64,000 bases of DNA from Megamerina dolium (Eukaryota > Arthropoda > Insecta > Diptera > Megamerinidae), in contig OY978528.1 of the NCBI GenBank assembly GCA_963854835.1, positions 36,352,769 through 36,416,768 of the forward strand, in the 5' to 3' direction. The position numbers and the translations under genes were made by a program. The notes under the pieces are model-generated. The model had not been told where the DNA came from. It saw nothing but the letters and a program-made list of their open reading frames with translations, and did not search any database. Numbering within the stretch: position 1 is the stretch's first letter; each line of letters begins with the position of its first letter. Shown in pieces: positions 47,076 through 58,489 of this stretch.

Positions 47076-47129
<54 letters not shown>
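41478..47129. other. Unrecognised non-coding DNA with microsatellites
   Basis: Holds a GT run (43343-43367), a CT run (46490-46505) and a long TA run (47079-47122). Several 70-150-codon open frames on both strands near 46.0-46.8 kb are driven by AAC/GTT-type simple sequence. No gene is supported. Confidence 0.5.
47079..47122. repeat. (TA)n microsatellite, about 22 units
   Basis: Uninterrupted TA dinucleotides next to the probable 3' end of a minus-strand LINE fragment; it may have grown from that element's tail. Confidence 0.93.
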
Positions 47130-47132
<3 letters not shown>

Positions 47133-47870
47133 TTTAGTGATTAGCCGAATTAGACCACTTATATGGGTCCCTTAGTGCCTCAAATCGTGTGTTAATTATT
47201 TGTTCGGTTGCATAATTCTTCTACTTCCTTCCTCATAATAACATCACGCGTTATTTCAAGCATATCTTTGTGGGGTATGTTCCACATTTCGAGTTCAACA
47301 ATAATTGGCGACCCAATGTGGACATCCTCCTGCTTGGCAATGCAGGACACTGGCACACTATGTGCGCCGCTGTCTCTGCCTCTTCCATGCATAATCTGCA
47401 AATATCAGCATCCTCCCCATTAACAAGACCCATTTTGCTGAGGTGGTACCTGAAATTGCCATGCCCAGTTATTAATGCAGTCAACCAGCTTAGAGTCATT
47501 CATCCTAGACTGAGAGCCCTTCCCCATTCACTGCCCTTTGATAGCCTCAACGAAGCCTTTGCCTGTCTACAAGTGAATAAGTTCTCCCATCTCGTGAGAT
47601 AAAGTTTCTTTATCCAGTCTTCGACCTTTGTCTTTACCGTCCCGTTCCGGTCCATAAAATTCAGCTTCAGATCCTTGTCTAGCCAAGGCGTCTGCAGCTT
47701 CATTCTGTGCTATACCAATGTGTCCCTTCACATACATAAAAGTAATCGCATTACTACGAGCACACCCATTAAGTTTCTGAACACATTCGAGCGTTGTTGC
47801 AGCCGCCTGACCACCGCCTGGTTATCGAGTGCTAGCAAGATTTTCTTCTCACATTGAAACTAAGTGAAAT
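47130..47870 (-). mobile_element. LOA/I-superfamily LINE, degenerate 3' fragment
   Basis: Read on the minus strand: an RNase H remnant at about 47860-47640 (ILLALDNQAVVRRL, then in another frame FMYVKGHIGIAQNEAADALARQG), a linker (WEN, ASLRLSKGSEWGR) and a C-terminal region at about 47500-47250 with LTALITGHGNFRYHL and a zinc-binding CRLCMEEAETAAHIVCQCPAL. Gag and RT are absent. At least two frame changes are needed to read it through. It is a different family from the piece at 23215-24340, whose C-terminal Cys pattern and sequence differ. Its ends were not defined. Confidence 0.8.
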
Positions 47871-48639
47871 GTATCCCGGCATTCGCACAAAGATCAGATT
47901 TGAACGTTCACCAGATTTATTGATGGTTCTCCTAGAGAGATATAAATCAATTTTGCTCATAAAAATAGTGCACTATTGATAACCGTATCACTTACGATTG
48001 ACTATTCATGGCACATATTGTATAGTACTTTTTATCAAATATGACTCTATAAGAAATTATATGAAGTTATACTTACGTCTCGGTCCAAGAGAAGGTTTAG
48101 CAAGATTTGTGGAAGCAATTTTGATATCAACGATGATCCTCGCTTGAGGCATTGATCGAAGCAAACCAACATGTGTCAACATGTGTCAGCGCGTAATAAA
48201 AGAGACCCAAAATTATTGATCATTCTACCGTCCTCTACTATTTCAGGAAGCTGAAATATATGAGTTATGTTTATATTTGAATTCGTTTTGAGCTCGTAAC
48301 CACCTTTTCAAATATGTCAAAGATGAACTGTTGTTATTTATTAATAATTATGAGAAATATAGGTTGTTTACGTTAAATGTTCGAGCCGTTCTTCACTAAT
48401 TTATGGTCGTTCCCTCTGTATGTCTAGATGACAAAAGAATCGTACTTTTTGAGTTTCTATCGTGGAATCTGGCTATTTATTCTGATGTATACTGTCGTCA
48501 TACTTTATACTTTACGATAGACATTGACATTTATTTTGTTCGTTGCAATGACCCATTCAACTGTATCTTTACAAGAACAGCCGAATCTTGTAAAGATATC
48601 AAGGTTAGGTCAGACTATTGTAGCTGGCCTCTCTCTGAG
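47871..48639. other. Unrecognised non-coding DNA
   Basis: The LINE fragment may extend some tens of bases into this stretch. Otherwise nothing was recognised. Confidence 0.45.
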
Positions 48640-48956
48640 AGGACACACTTAGACCAGAAAGGCCCATTGTGATACTGCCGAGCTTCTTTTCCAGTACTGT
48701 CATGCGTGTCAAATTTGGACAGTATTGGAGGAGACCTACTTATATCAGCCGGTTCCAAACGTCAGAACCCTTGTGACATCACTTGAACTAAGCTTTGTCA
48801 CAGAGATCTTTTAAAAAGCATTTTTGGCAAATTATTGCCGATGAATTCTTGTGTACTGTTCGAAAAAAAAAAAAAAGTCTTATGCTTCAGCCGGGGATTG
48901 AATCAACGACCTACTGATCAGAAGGCCAACGCACTAACCACTGAGCTATGGCACCC
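48640..48956 (-). mobile_element. tRNA-derived SINE, copy C
   Basis: On the minus strand the head begins GGGTGCCATAGCTCAGTGG at 48956, followed by a B box variant (GATTCAATCCC), so both promoter boxes are recognisable. The body matches copies A and B, with an A-run insertion at about 48866-48880. The 3' end stops near CTAAGTG, short of the CACATATTTA end of copy B. No clear flanking duplication. It lies about 3.3 kb downstream of the Kruppel-like-factor stop codon. Confidence 0.88.
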
Positions 48957-49473
48957 ACGAGGATGTCAAACAATATTTTATTTTATATTTCGTTGTAAAA
49001 GACAGGTAGTTCAAAATGGGCAGTATATAATTGATTGAACTTTGTTCTGTAATCTCACCACATTAAAAGTGGGTCGACAACTCAATAAATCGAGACGTTT
49101 TCCAGTCAAAGAAGACACTGTATTGTTGAAATATTTACCTCGTATTCATCAATTGTAAAGTCGTTAGAAACGAATATGCTTTTTTCCTTCTTTCTCTTCT
49201 CTCTCTCTCTTTCTCATTTATAGTTAGTTTAGCTAAAAATGTATTTTTATTTAATAGAAGAAACTCCTATGCCAGCCTTAATATCTAACATCTATTTACT
49301 TTATATTGTAGATGATTACATTGTATGATTTAATAAGAGCAATATTAGTAGAAAAAGAAAAACAACGAACTATTCGAAGAATGTTTGTCATATATGTGCA
49401 TACTAAATATTTATGAGTTTAAGTATTTGTTAAGGAAACTATTACAACTGTGGTTGGACTTTTGGTTTTTTTA

Positions 49474-49513
<40 letters not shown>

Positions 49514-52212
49514 GTTTAATTTTTTATTATTATTATTATTTTTAATAATAATAATAAAAAAATAATTATTATTTTTAATTTGTTGCCTGAGGGCGTGTAA
49601 ATACAATCATCTCTCTCATAACATCCGTGCGACAATTACACCAGGTGTCTTGGAGGTAACCATAAAGTACATACAATATAGCAGGTATATGGTCATATTT
49701 TTTGTCTGAATGGAAGATCATTGTTTTTGAGTGAATTTCATTCAATTTTTTTTCCTTTTCCATTTTTATTAGATATTGTTTTTATTTCGGTTAGTTATAA
49801 TTTTGTTCAGAGTTGTTGTTTCTTATTTTTTGTGAAGTGGCCATACTAGGTATTTTCTTTGTTGTTATAGTTAATTGCCTTTATTAGAGGCTATTATTAT
49901 TGGTATTATTGCTTTTTGCTGTTGGTTTATTATTTGTTTTTTTTTTTCCTCTCTGCAGAAATTATTATTTCTATTGCTCTGCGGTCCATTAGGTTCATTA
50001 AAGTTACTCTTTATTATCTTAATGATTCGTTCAAGTAGCTAGCTAATGTTGGCATGTATTGTGTATCTATATATTTTTGTAGCTGCAAATTTTTATATGA
50101 CGGTAATAAAAATTAACTGATATAATTTACTTTGCGCACATTTTGTTTCTTTTTATATATGCAATTTAACTTATTTAATTCAGCTCTGCATATATTTCAG
50201 TTTTAATTAATTTTCAACATATGTATACATACTCGTACATGCCTACATATGAACGCATACCAGTATGTATGTACAAATGTTCTCATATACTATAAACTTT
50301 TTTTACTAAGTAATCACTTTTAACGAACTCATGCAATAAAACAAAAATAGTAAATCATTGAAGAAAGGGAGAAGAAAACAAAATAAATGCCAAACTTGCA
50401 TAAATTATAAATCAGTGTACAGATACAGTCAATTAATTATGTAGCTATTTAATTAAATTTGTATATCGTAATTTTGATTTGTTTTTATTTTACAGTAGTA
50501 TTATATAGTATTTTGAGTGTGGCTGATGGAAGTGTAAATAAATAAAACCTCTTTCTTTATGGGTCAACATTTGATATGATTAATTTTGCTGATGGTTTTT
50601 CAATTTGAAGAGTTATATAATATCTGCTAAGCATTTCAAATGCATAATGTTTCAAGTAATATTTTTGACTTCATGTTTTTAGGTATAATACTTACAATAT
50701 TTTGCAGCTCTTGGAAGGTGGGTCCACAAGATGTCCATTGTAAATCATGCTGCAGCAAGTGTAATGTGATGTCAGTGAAAACTATTGGCTGTATGTTGGC
50801 TTTGATACTTATTAACTACTCCGAGAGTGATTCAGAGTAATGAAAAAATAAATTGTCGATTAGTAGTTTTTATATTTTTTGCTAAGGTTCAGTTGGACTC
50901 GATTGCCTGATTAAATTTGATATATTGTGCTACAAATCGATACTTTGATTTGTTTTGATTTGAAAGAAAAATATCTATAGTGCAACTGGGAAAGAAAATA
51001 AACACATTTTTTTATTTTAAATAAGTATTTATATATATATATATTTATAATTTAATTTATTTTATCATCGGCATCTTAGATATTTTCTTCGGCTTCTTCT
51101 TCTTCCTCAGCTACAAACTAATACGGAACGTATACATGACAAAGGAAACTAATAAAATTAACATAAGTAGGTGTCTAATCGTAAAATAAAAACAAATGAG
51201 TAAAAAATAAACAAAATTTAGTTAACTTAGCAATAGAATAAATGTTGTTGTTGTTGATTTTTTCCTATTTATTCTCCATTTTTCTTTTTCAGCTTCTAGC
51301 ATTTATGGATAAATTAAGCAAATAGTAATATAATACAATATATTTCAAATAAAATAAAAACAAGGACACTGGTATTAATATATTAACTCTAGATATGTAC
51401 TTGTATAAAGAAATAAAAATACAAAAGAGAAATATTTACAAATAAAACTTATACAATTCTTGTTTTTTAAATAAATTCTCGTTTAACTGATTACAAAAAC
51501 AAATAACAATGGCTTATGTACCTGTATGTGGAATGAGTGTATAGTATGTGTATGTGTATTTATTATGATTTTCATTTCATTATTTTTGCATAATACAATA
51601 AATTTTCAAAAGTCACAAAAAAATGAAAATTGGGGAAAAAAATGGACAAAAAATATAATTTACAAATTAATATTTAAACTATACACAAAAAGCACTGTCT
51701 CCATATCTCTATCAGAATGAATAAGACTATTAAAACTAAATATGTATGTAAGTAGCTTAAAGCAACTAGTCTAAAGCTAGTCTAATCATACGTATCTGTG
51801 ATAGATATAGTGAAAGAATTTCATTTGTTTAAATTCCTTTAGTGTGGCAATTTATTTTTATGGGAAATTAGTTAAAAGCATAATGCAAACTTTTAATCAA
51901 GTCCATTGGATTTTTTTCTTTTTAATTTACGGATTATTTTTCATATGTATTCTTCTTTTATTTTTTATTTTGCATGATTTATTTATGAAATAAAATTTTT
52001 GTAATTAAATAAACTTAAAAATTAATAGTTGTGTGTATGTGTGTGTTTCGATTGATGGCATTTTCTATATATTTCATGATCATAGTTGTAGCATTCACTG
52101 TAGATTCACTGATCCATCCTCTTTCGTGTCACACACTTATACACCCATGCGGTGATGGATGCTTAATGTTGGCATCGTTGGCATCGTTGGATCGATGTCA
52201 AATCTTTGAAAT
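48957..52212. other. Downstream region of the Kruppel-like-factor gene; probable 3' UTR in part
   Basis: On the minus strand this follows the stop codon. AATAAA candidates on that strand occur right at the stop and near 51843, 51957 and 51272, so the 3' UTR end cannot be fixed. It holds an ATT run (49485-49513), an AT-rich hairpin (49520-49562) and a TA/AT run near 51028-51045. No other coding sequence seen. Confidence 0.45.
49485..49562. repeat. (ATT)n run followed by an AT-rich inverted repeat
   Basis: ATT repeats (49485-49513), then TTATTATTATTATT facing its complement AATAATAATAATAA (arms about 49520-49542 and 49543-49562), able to fold into a long A/T hairpin. Confidence 0.85.
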
Positions 52213-52400
52213 TTATTTATTTTTGGGCAAATGTCGTTTCATGTGCAACGCCAAATGATCACTACGTGCAAAACTACGCTCACAGACAATGCATTTAAAC
52301 GGTTTGGCGCCTGTATGCTTACGATAGTGACGTGTCAATTCATCGGAACGTGCAAAACGCCACTCGCATTCGGGCCACTGGCAGGTGTAAGGTTTCTCAC
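52213..52400 (-). CDS. dar1: Kruppel-like transcription factor, last coding exon (dar1-like)
   Basis: A 188-base terminal exon. A TTTTTAG acceptor precedes base 52400; the first two bases finish a split Gly codon (phase 1), then [20 protein letters not shown] follows. It encodes the HTGEKPY-type linker, the complete second finger (Cys-x4-Cys, His-x3-His in CQWPEC...HYRKH) and the third finger ([21 protein letters not shown]), then LPKNK and a stop at 52213. The [20 protein letters not shown] and [12 protein letters not shown] signatures are diagnostic of KLF/Sp factors, which bind GC/CACCC boxes in the nucleus. The ending LPKNK and wording fit Drosophila dar1, a KLF5-type regulator of dendrite growth, from memory; luna or another KLF is the alternative. 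The first finger and activation region must lie upstream, beyond 64000. Confidence 0.9.
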
Positions 52401-52402
52401 CT
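52401..52402 (-). other. Splice acceptor of the terminal KLF exon
   Basis: AG on the minus strand after a T-rich tract; it splits the Gly codon of the inter-finger linker. Confidence 0.85.
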
Positions 52403-52902
52403 AAAAATAGAAAGCACAAAAAAGAAGGGGGAAATATATCAATTAGCTAATAGTACATTATATGAAGAAAGGTACATATTGCGATATGCATAGAGACCCT
52501 CGAATATCAAATTTTGCTTAGAGATACATGCACCTTCACGAAATAGAAAATTAAATAATAATCAGTCAATAGGGCCATCATCAAATTCATACAAGCAAAT
52601 GGAATTCCTTCAAAAGCATTACGGAATGCAAATTATTGAAATTATCGCTAAATTGTAAAGCATGACGCACAACAAAATTATCTCATGCGACAGCCATTAC
52701 CATGCAGAGGGAATTCTTATGCAAAGCCTACAGCGATACACGAAGATTTTAAATATGCGTTCCACTTAGCATTTGTGCATATAGTAAATATGTATTGTAT
52801 ACAGGGTGTAGAGTGAAATTACTCAAATCAAGATATGGCAACGTAATATGGTAACGTAACAGAGAACCACGAAAACAATTAAAGAGGTAGAAGTGTATAA
52901 TA
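52403..52902 (-). other. KLF intron, 3' end
   Basis: Intronic by inference, since no earlier KLF exon is visible to the window end. Nothing else recognised. Confidence 0.55.
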
Positions 52903-54121
52903 CCAGGTGTACAAGCTGAAATCCGCTGTTTGCTCGTAGATGGCGTTACTGAGCATATTCAGCTACTGTGCATCCTTTTATTTTATGAGATCGACATCTG
53001 TTTACATCAATTAGTATACATCATTAGTGATTTCATACAACAACATACATTTTTCCTCGTATAATCATGCTCTACTTTTTTGCTTAAATTTGAAGAAATC
53101 TGCTTCCGAGTCGAATCGAATACTTGTGGAGACCTATCGTGACAGTGCGCTATCGGAAACTACTTGCAGAGACTGGTTTCGTCGGTTCAAAGAAGGCCAT
53201 TTTGACATGAGTGACAGGAAGCTTGAAAATAGACCCAGAAAAGTTGAGGATATGATTTGCAGGCTCATTTGGATGAGGACGACACCCAATCGCAAAAATG
53301 CTTGCCGAACAGTTAGGTGTTACTCAACAAGCTACTTCCATACGTTTACGAGCCATGGGGAAGGTTCAAAAATTTGGAAAATGGGTACCCCATGAATTGA
53401 ACATAGTCAGATGGAGCGACGCCAAAACACATGCGAAATCTTGCTTGCTAGACAAAAAAAAAAGTCGTTCCTGCATCTTGTGGTGACTTGCGATGAACAG
53501 TGGATATGCTTTGAGAATCATAAACGAAAAAAAATCGTGGGTCGATCCCAGCCAACTAGCAACTTGTTCTCCAAGACCAAATCGCTTTGGACGCAAGACG
53601 ATGCTGTGCGTTTGGTGGGATCAGCAGGGTGTCACCTACTACGAGCTGTTCAAACCTGGTGAAACTGTCTATGCTCACCGCAACCACCAACAACTAGTGA
53701 AATTGCGCCGTGCTTTGGGTAAAAAAGGCCTGGTTATGAACAAAGGCATGAGAAGCTGATTTTTCTCCACGACAACGATACATCGCACACGTCAAAACTG
53801 GTCCAAAACTACTTGGACCCACTCAATGCGCTTATTCACCAGACCTGGCCCCTTCTGACTATCACCTGTTTTCGTCGATGGGTCACGCGCTCGCCGAACA
53901 GCACGTCGATTCTTATGAAGACGTTGGAAAAAGGCTTGACGAGTGGTTTGCCTCGAAAAATGAGGAATTCCTTGGGCATGGTATACACAAATTGCCCGAG
54001 AGATGAGAAAAATGTAGAGCTAGTGAGGGCAAATACTTTGAATAAATTAATTTTTGGCTTTCTATGAAAAAAATGTGATTTTTTTTTACCGATAAAAGCG
54101 GATTTATGTTTGTACACCTGG
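52903..54121 (+). mobile_element. DD34D mariner, decayed, inside the KLF intron
   Basis: TA flanks at 52901-52902 and 54122-54123. Perfect 12-base ends CCAGGTGTACAA (52903-52914) and its complement (54110-54121), with an imperfect extension around AATCCGC. Length 1219 bases. It carries a transposase pseudogene on the plus strand, antisense to the KLF gene. Confidence 0.95.
53030..54060 (+). pseudogene. Mariner transposase pseudogene (DD34D)
   Basis: Transposase pieces in changing frames: helix-turn-helix (SASESNRILVETYRDSALSE, then CRDWFRRFKEGHFDM; MLAEQLGVTQQATSIRLRAM), the first catalytic Asp in VVTCDEQWICFEN (about 53483), a WWDQQGVTYYELFKPGETV stretch (about 53615-53670), the second Asp in FLHDNDTSH (about 53770) and the third in YSPDLAPSDYHLFSSM (about 53832-53880). 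At least four indels are needed to read it through, and some residues before YSPDLAPSD are lost. It is dead. The motifs fit the mauritiana/mellifera side of mariner. Confidence 0.9.
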
Positions 54122-54713
54122 TATATGACCGATGTTCATTAATTTTTACCCCTCCACATTTATTCTGAATATTCTTACTCTTTCTCTTTACTCTTTCCAA
54201 TACAAAATTGTTATTTTTTATAAAATTGCAAGAACAGAAATCCATATTAGATACAAAATACAATAAGAGTTACAAGAAGCAAATTTGCCACTTATTATCA
54301 TGTCATATATACTCCCTGTATACAACAGTTGTAAGCCTGAGCTTGCCTATTTGTTATTAAGCACGTGCAACTAAATACATATAGTGTTGTATGAGCCGCT
54401 GCTATTGCTCTCTAAGCATTTGCGTTGTAATGTTAGTTTGCCCCAAAAGTTTAATTAAATTTGCGCGAATGCATTTGCATAAATAACCATAAATCTATCA
54501 TCGCTTTGGTTTAAACGCTTCTACATACATACGACATAGGTACCTAAAATATATATATATACATTTATTTATACTTGTATGTACGATAGTTATGCATGCA
54601 TTGTACATACATATGCATGTACTCGTACATTTGCAACATTTACAGTGCACATTAACATTTGCATTTTCATTGACTTGAATTTATTTAATGGTCCTTTTTG
54701 TACTCGTCGTCTT

Positions 54714-54738
54714 CGTCATCGTCATCGTCATCGTCATC
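54714..54738. repeat. (GTCATC)n microsatellite
   Basis: Four hexanucleotide units of GTCATC. Confidence 0.88.
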
Positions 54739-56270
54739 ATAGACATTGTCATTGTACTCGCCAATATTCTCCATACATCTATTACATTTCTAAGTAAGCA
54801 ATTTTGTTGAAATGATCTTATTGTTGCTGGTTGTTGGTAGTAGTTGGCACACGTCATTTGCAATGCCATTGTATTGTATTATTTATAAATATTTACCATT
54901 CGCATATATCAGTATTCATTTGTATGTTTGACAGAATTCTTTGAATATACGATTGGTTGTACATATGTACAATAATATCTATATATATATATACCATGTT
55001 AGATGACTAATATTTAATAATGTTCTTTGAGTTCAAAATTTGCATAAAATTTTACAATAAATTCGTACAAAAATGAAAATAAACATATATTGATAAAGGT
55101 ATGCGAAGTAATGCTTAATACAATGATTAAGGGGAAAATCAATGAATGAAAGACTTAGGCAAAAAACTTGAATTCCATAGATAAAATATCATAGCACTAT
55201 ACTAAATGAATAAAAAAAAGATGAAAAATGTTATAAAACAGAGGTTACATAAAAAATATAAAATATTTCAGGTATATTAACTGGAAGTTGAATCTTATGA
55301 AGAACGCTATACAATCATCAATACGATCTGGTGGATGTTTGAAGCTATATTTAGGGCCCAGTGATAATAATTTTTGGTAGAGAGGTAACTTAATTGATTC
55401 AGTAAAACCTAGACTAGAGTCAAAAGTAATGCTACAGAGATATTTATATCTACCACGATTAGCTTTAAGCTGCGAAAATAGGGAATCTGAAACTTAGTAA
55501 ACCTAAAAGTTCATTCCAAGTGCTCTGAGGCTTTTGCACCGAATAGTAGACGTTACAGAGTAATTGTTTGACTCCACCCAAACCTTTTAGTGTTCACAAA
55601 GTATTTATTGCTTCGATTTTAAAAAATTCAATACCAAGGGTAGACTGGACTTCTTGCGTCCAGTAATTAAATCAGGTACTCATGATTTCCCAATTGCTTC
55701 TTCCGAATTAATTGCTTTTATGACTTGGTTTTCCACCTTAATTTTGCCAGTAAAGCAACTACAAAATCCCCCAAATTGGTAAAATTTAATAGTAAGAATA
55801 TCATTGCCTCCTAATATCAACATTTATATTCCCTATAATACATTTAATATGGCTACATGAAATGCAACTGTGTGAACTAACAATATCATTCACATGATTT
55901 TTTTTTTCATATTTTATCCACTACCTTTCCCTCTCTCTCTCTCACACACTATCTGCTATTTTGAAAATTTTCCACACTAATGAGCCACACACGTGTAAGT
56001 GCATTAAGTGGCTGCCAACATTACAAAATGCGTGTGTGGGCGTCACATTAGCTTCAATCGCAAAATAAAAGAAGAAAACAAGCAAATAAGTAAAGAAAAA
56101 AATATTGAAAAACTTGCAACATGCAACATATGATCTGAAGTCAATGAAATCAGTGCAATGTAATAGCAAACGTTAAATACATTACTGCCTGTTGCTGCTG
56201 AAGCAGTAGATGACAAAGCCATTTAAACCATTTTTGGTGGATTAATTTGCAGTTTTTCAATAGGTAACAA

Positions 56271-56298
56271 TAACAACAACAACAACAACAACAACAAC
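56271..56298. repeat. (CAA)n microsatellite
   Basis: About nine trinucleotide units. Confidence 0.9.
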
Positions 56299-57256
56299 GA
56301 AAATAACAATAAAAACAAGAGCAGGTAATTGCTCTGGCAAAGCGTATATGAACATTTACGTATGAGGGTGGCAAAACAAGCAACAACATCAACTACAGTA
56401 GGTAACAAAAGTAATTGCACGAATTGAAAAAAAGTTTCGGGGCGAGCAGGTATTGACAGTACACCAGCAGGAGGTGAATTGCAATATTTATTGTATATAC
56501 AAGTACATATGTATGTCATATATTTATATAGTTATATGTCATACTCTGCCTGGTGATGAGGTGGTAACACATTGCATATTTGTGACAGTTTGGATGCTTT
56601 TTGTTGATTTGTAGTTTAATTTAATTTGCTTTGATTTGTGTGGGAATGAATTTGACAGTTGATATATGGAGCTTTTATATGATTCGATTTTGTTGTTTTG
56701 TAAATTAGAAACGCTTAATGAATGTTGTTTTACATATGTGTAGCTGAGTAGACGATCAAATAATTGTGGGAAATGTGTAATAATGCCATAACGAAAACGA
56801 AAGCAAAAAATGTTTTTTGTTTTCTCAGACAAACTTGACAATGGTCAGTCCAGAAAGCCGCAAGCCCTTGGGCTAAGATCGAATTAGACACTAATGTAAT
56901 TTTGACAGGCAATTCACCTATAATATGCACTGTTCGTTTCGGGGTACAAGTTTTGAAATGGGATCCATGTAAAGCCTGAGAGAATAATGAACGTACGTTC
57001 CATCAAATTTTTTTTTCAAAAATTTATTTTGCGTTGTTGCTGGAATGTGTACTTAAACATTTTAAGAATATATCCAACCTATATTACACACAACCCCAAC
57101 TATCTAAATTTATGTAAATATAGTTAACTCTATCTAAAGACGTTTGGCTTTTCACTCTTTATGTATATTTTATTTGACGTGCACATGATATTCGTTCAAG
57201 TATGTTGATGTGTTTAGTTACAAATGTTGATGTACTATCTACACTATATTCATTCT

Positions 57257-57268
57257 ACACATGTTGAT
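57257..57268. repeat. Target-site duplication, 3'-side copy (RTE-like LINE copy 3)
   Basis: ACACATGTTGAT, repeated exactly at 58478-58489. Confidence 0.93.
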
Positions 57269-58477
57269 CTTCTTCTTCTTATGTGGCCATAACAACCGAA
57301 TATCGATTTAGGCCGAAAATAACATGCTTCGCCAGCCATCTCTGTTCTTCGCTAGCTGGCGCCAGTTAGAAATTCCAAGCGCCGTCAGGTTCTCCAGTAC
57401 TTGGTCTTTCCACCGGAGGTTTGGTCTTCCTCTTTTGCGTCGTCCTCCAGCGGGTTCCGAATATAGCACCTGCTTAGCTGGAGCGTGTTCTTCCATTCGC
57501 TCGACATGACCGAGCCAGCGCAGCCGCTGGATTTTGATGCGCTTTACTATGTCAATATCGGCATACAGCTCGTACAGCTCATGGTTGTACCTTATTCGGT
57601 ACTCGCCACCAACGCAAATAGGTCCAAAGATCTTGCGTAGGACTTTTCTCTCGAAAACTCCAAGTATTCGCTCATCCGAGGTGGAAATTGTCCAGGCTTC
57701 AGCGCCATATGTTAGGACAGGCATGATGAGAGACTTGTAGAGTGTAGTTTTCGTTCTTCGAGAGAGGGCTCAACTTCTCAATTGCTTACTCAGCCCAAAG
57801 TAACACCTGTTAGCAAGAGTTATCCTACGCATGATCTCCAAGCTGACGTCATTACTGCTGTTAATGCTGGTTCCAAGATAGACAAAGTCCCTTACTACTT
57901 CAAAAGCGTAGTTGTCAACAGTGACGTGCTGTCCAAGACGTCGGGACTCTTTGTTTGTTGACACTAGATACTTCGTCTTGCCCTCGTTCACCGTGAGACC
58001 CATCCGACGCGACTCTCTTTCCAACTCTGAGAATGCTGCACTGACTGCTCGCGTGTTCATGCCGATTATGTCAATATCGTCGGCATACGCTAACAGCATG
58101 ACACTTTTGTTGAAGATAGTGCCATTATGTCGTAGATCAGCAGCTCGTATTATTTTCTCCATAATAAGATTGAAGAAGTCACACGATAACGAATCACCTT
58201 GTCTGAAATCCCGTTCGGTATTAAACGGTGCGGAGAGGTCCTTCCCAATTTTCACTGCACAACGAGAGTTATGCAGTGTCATTCTACAAAGTCGAATGAG
58301 CTTTGCAGGAATACCGAACTCAGACATTGTTGCGTAGAGGTAATCCCTTACCGGACTGTCGAAAGCGGCTTTATAATCAACAAATAGGTGGTGTGTGTCG
58401 ATCTGTTTTTCTTGGGTCTTCTCCAGGATTTGGCGCAGTGTGAAAATCTGGTCGATGGTGGATTTACCAGATTTATA
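57269..58477 (-). mobile_element. RTE-like LINE, 5'-truncated copy 3
   Basis: On the minus strand the copy starts in the middle of RT and runs to the family 3' end (CGATATTCGGTTGTTATGGC) followed by AAG repeats. A perfect 12-bp duplication flanks it, so truncation happened at insertion and the copy is young enough for the duplication to survive. It is the best preserved of the three copies of this family in the window. Confidence 0.93.
57308..58477 (-). pseudogene. RTE-like reverse transcriptase, C-terminal two thirds, frameshifted
   Basis: Upstream piece (to about 57770): KSGKSTIDQIFTLRQILEKT, HLFVDYKAAFDS (first catalytic Asp), RQGDSLSCDFFNLIMEKI, LAYADDIDIIG (catalytic Asp pair), NEGKTKYLVS and FVYLGTSI. 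A frame change near 57750-57770 then separates the thumb and C-terminal piece (MPVLTYGAEAWT, GGEYRIRYNHELYELYAD, RLRWLGHVERMEEHA, NLRWKDQVLENLTALGISNW), which ends at a stop near 57308. Endonuclease and the first RT motifs are missing through 5' truncation. The clade call is tentative. Confidence 0.88.
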
Positions 58478-58489
58478 ACACATGTTGAT
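58478..58489. repeat. Target-site duplication, 5'-side copy (RTE-like LINE copy 3)
   Basis: ACACATGTTGAT, identical to 57257-57268. Confidence 0.93.

Larger units (their letters stand above)
54124..57256 (-). other. KLF intron, no gene seen
   Basis: Unrecognised AT-rich DNA with a GTCATC run (54714-54738) and a CAA run (56271-56298). Confidence 0.5.

Noticed and set aside
52031..52258. A plus-strand ORF across the KLF exon
   Set aside because: It is antisense to the zinc-finger exon and has no domain.
57912..58387. Plus-strand ORFs of 141 and 62 codons
   Set aside because: They are antisense shadows of the RTE-like reverse transcriptase.
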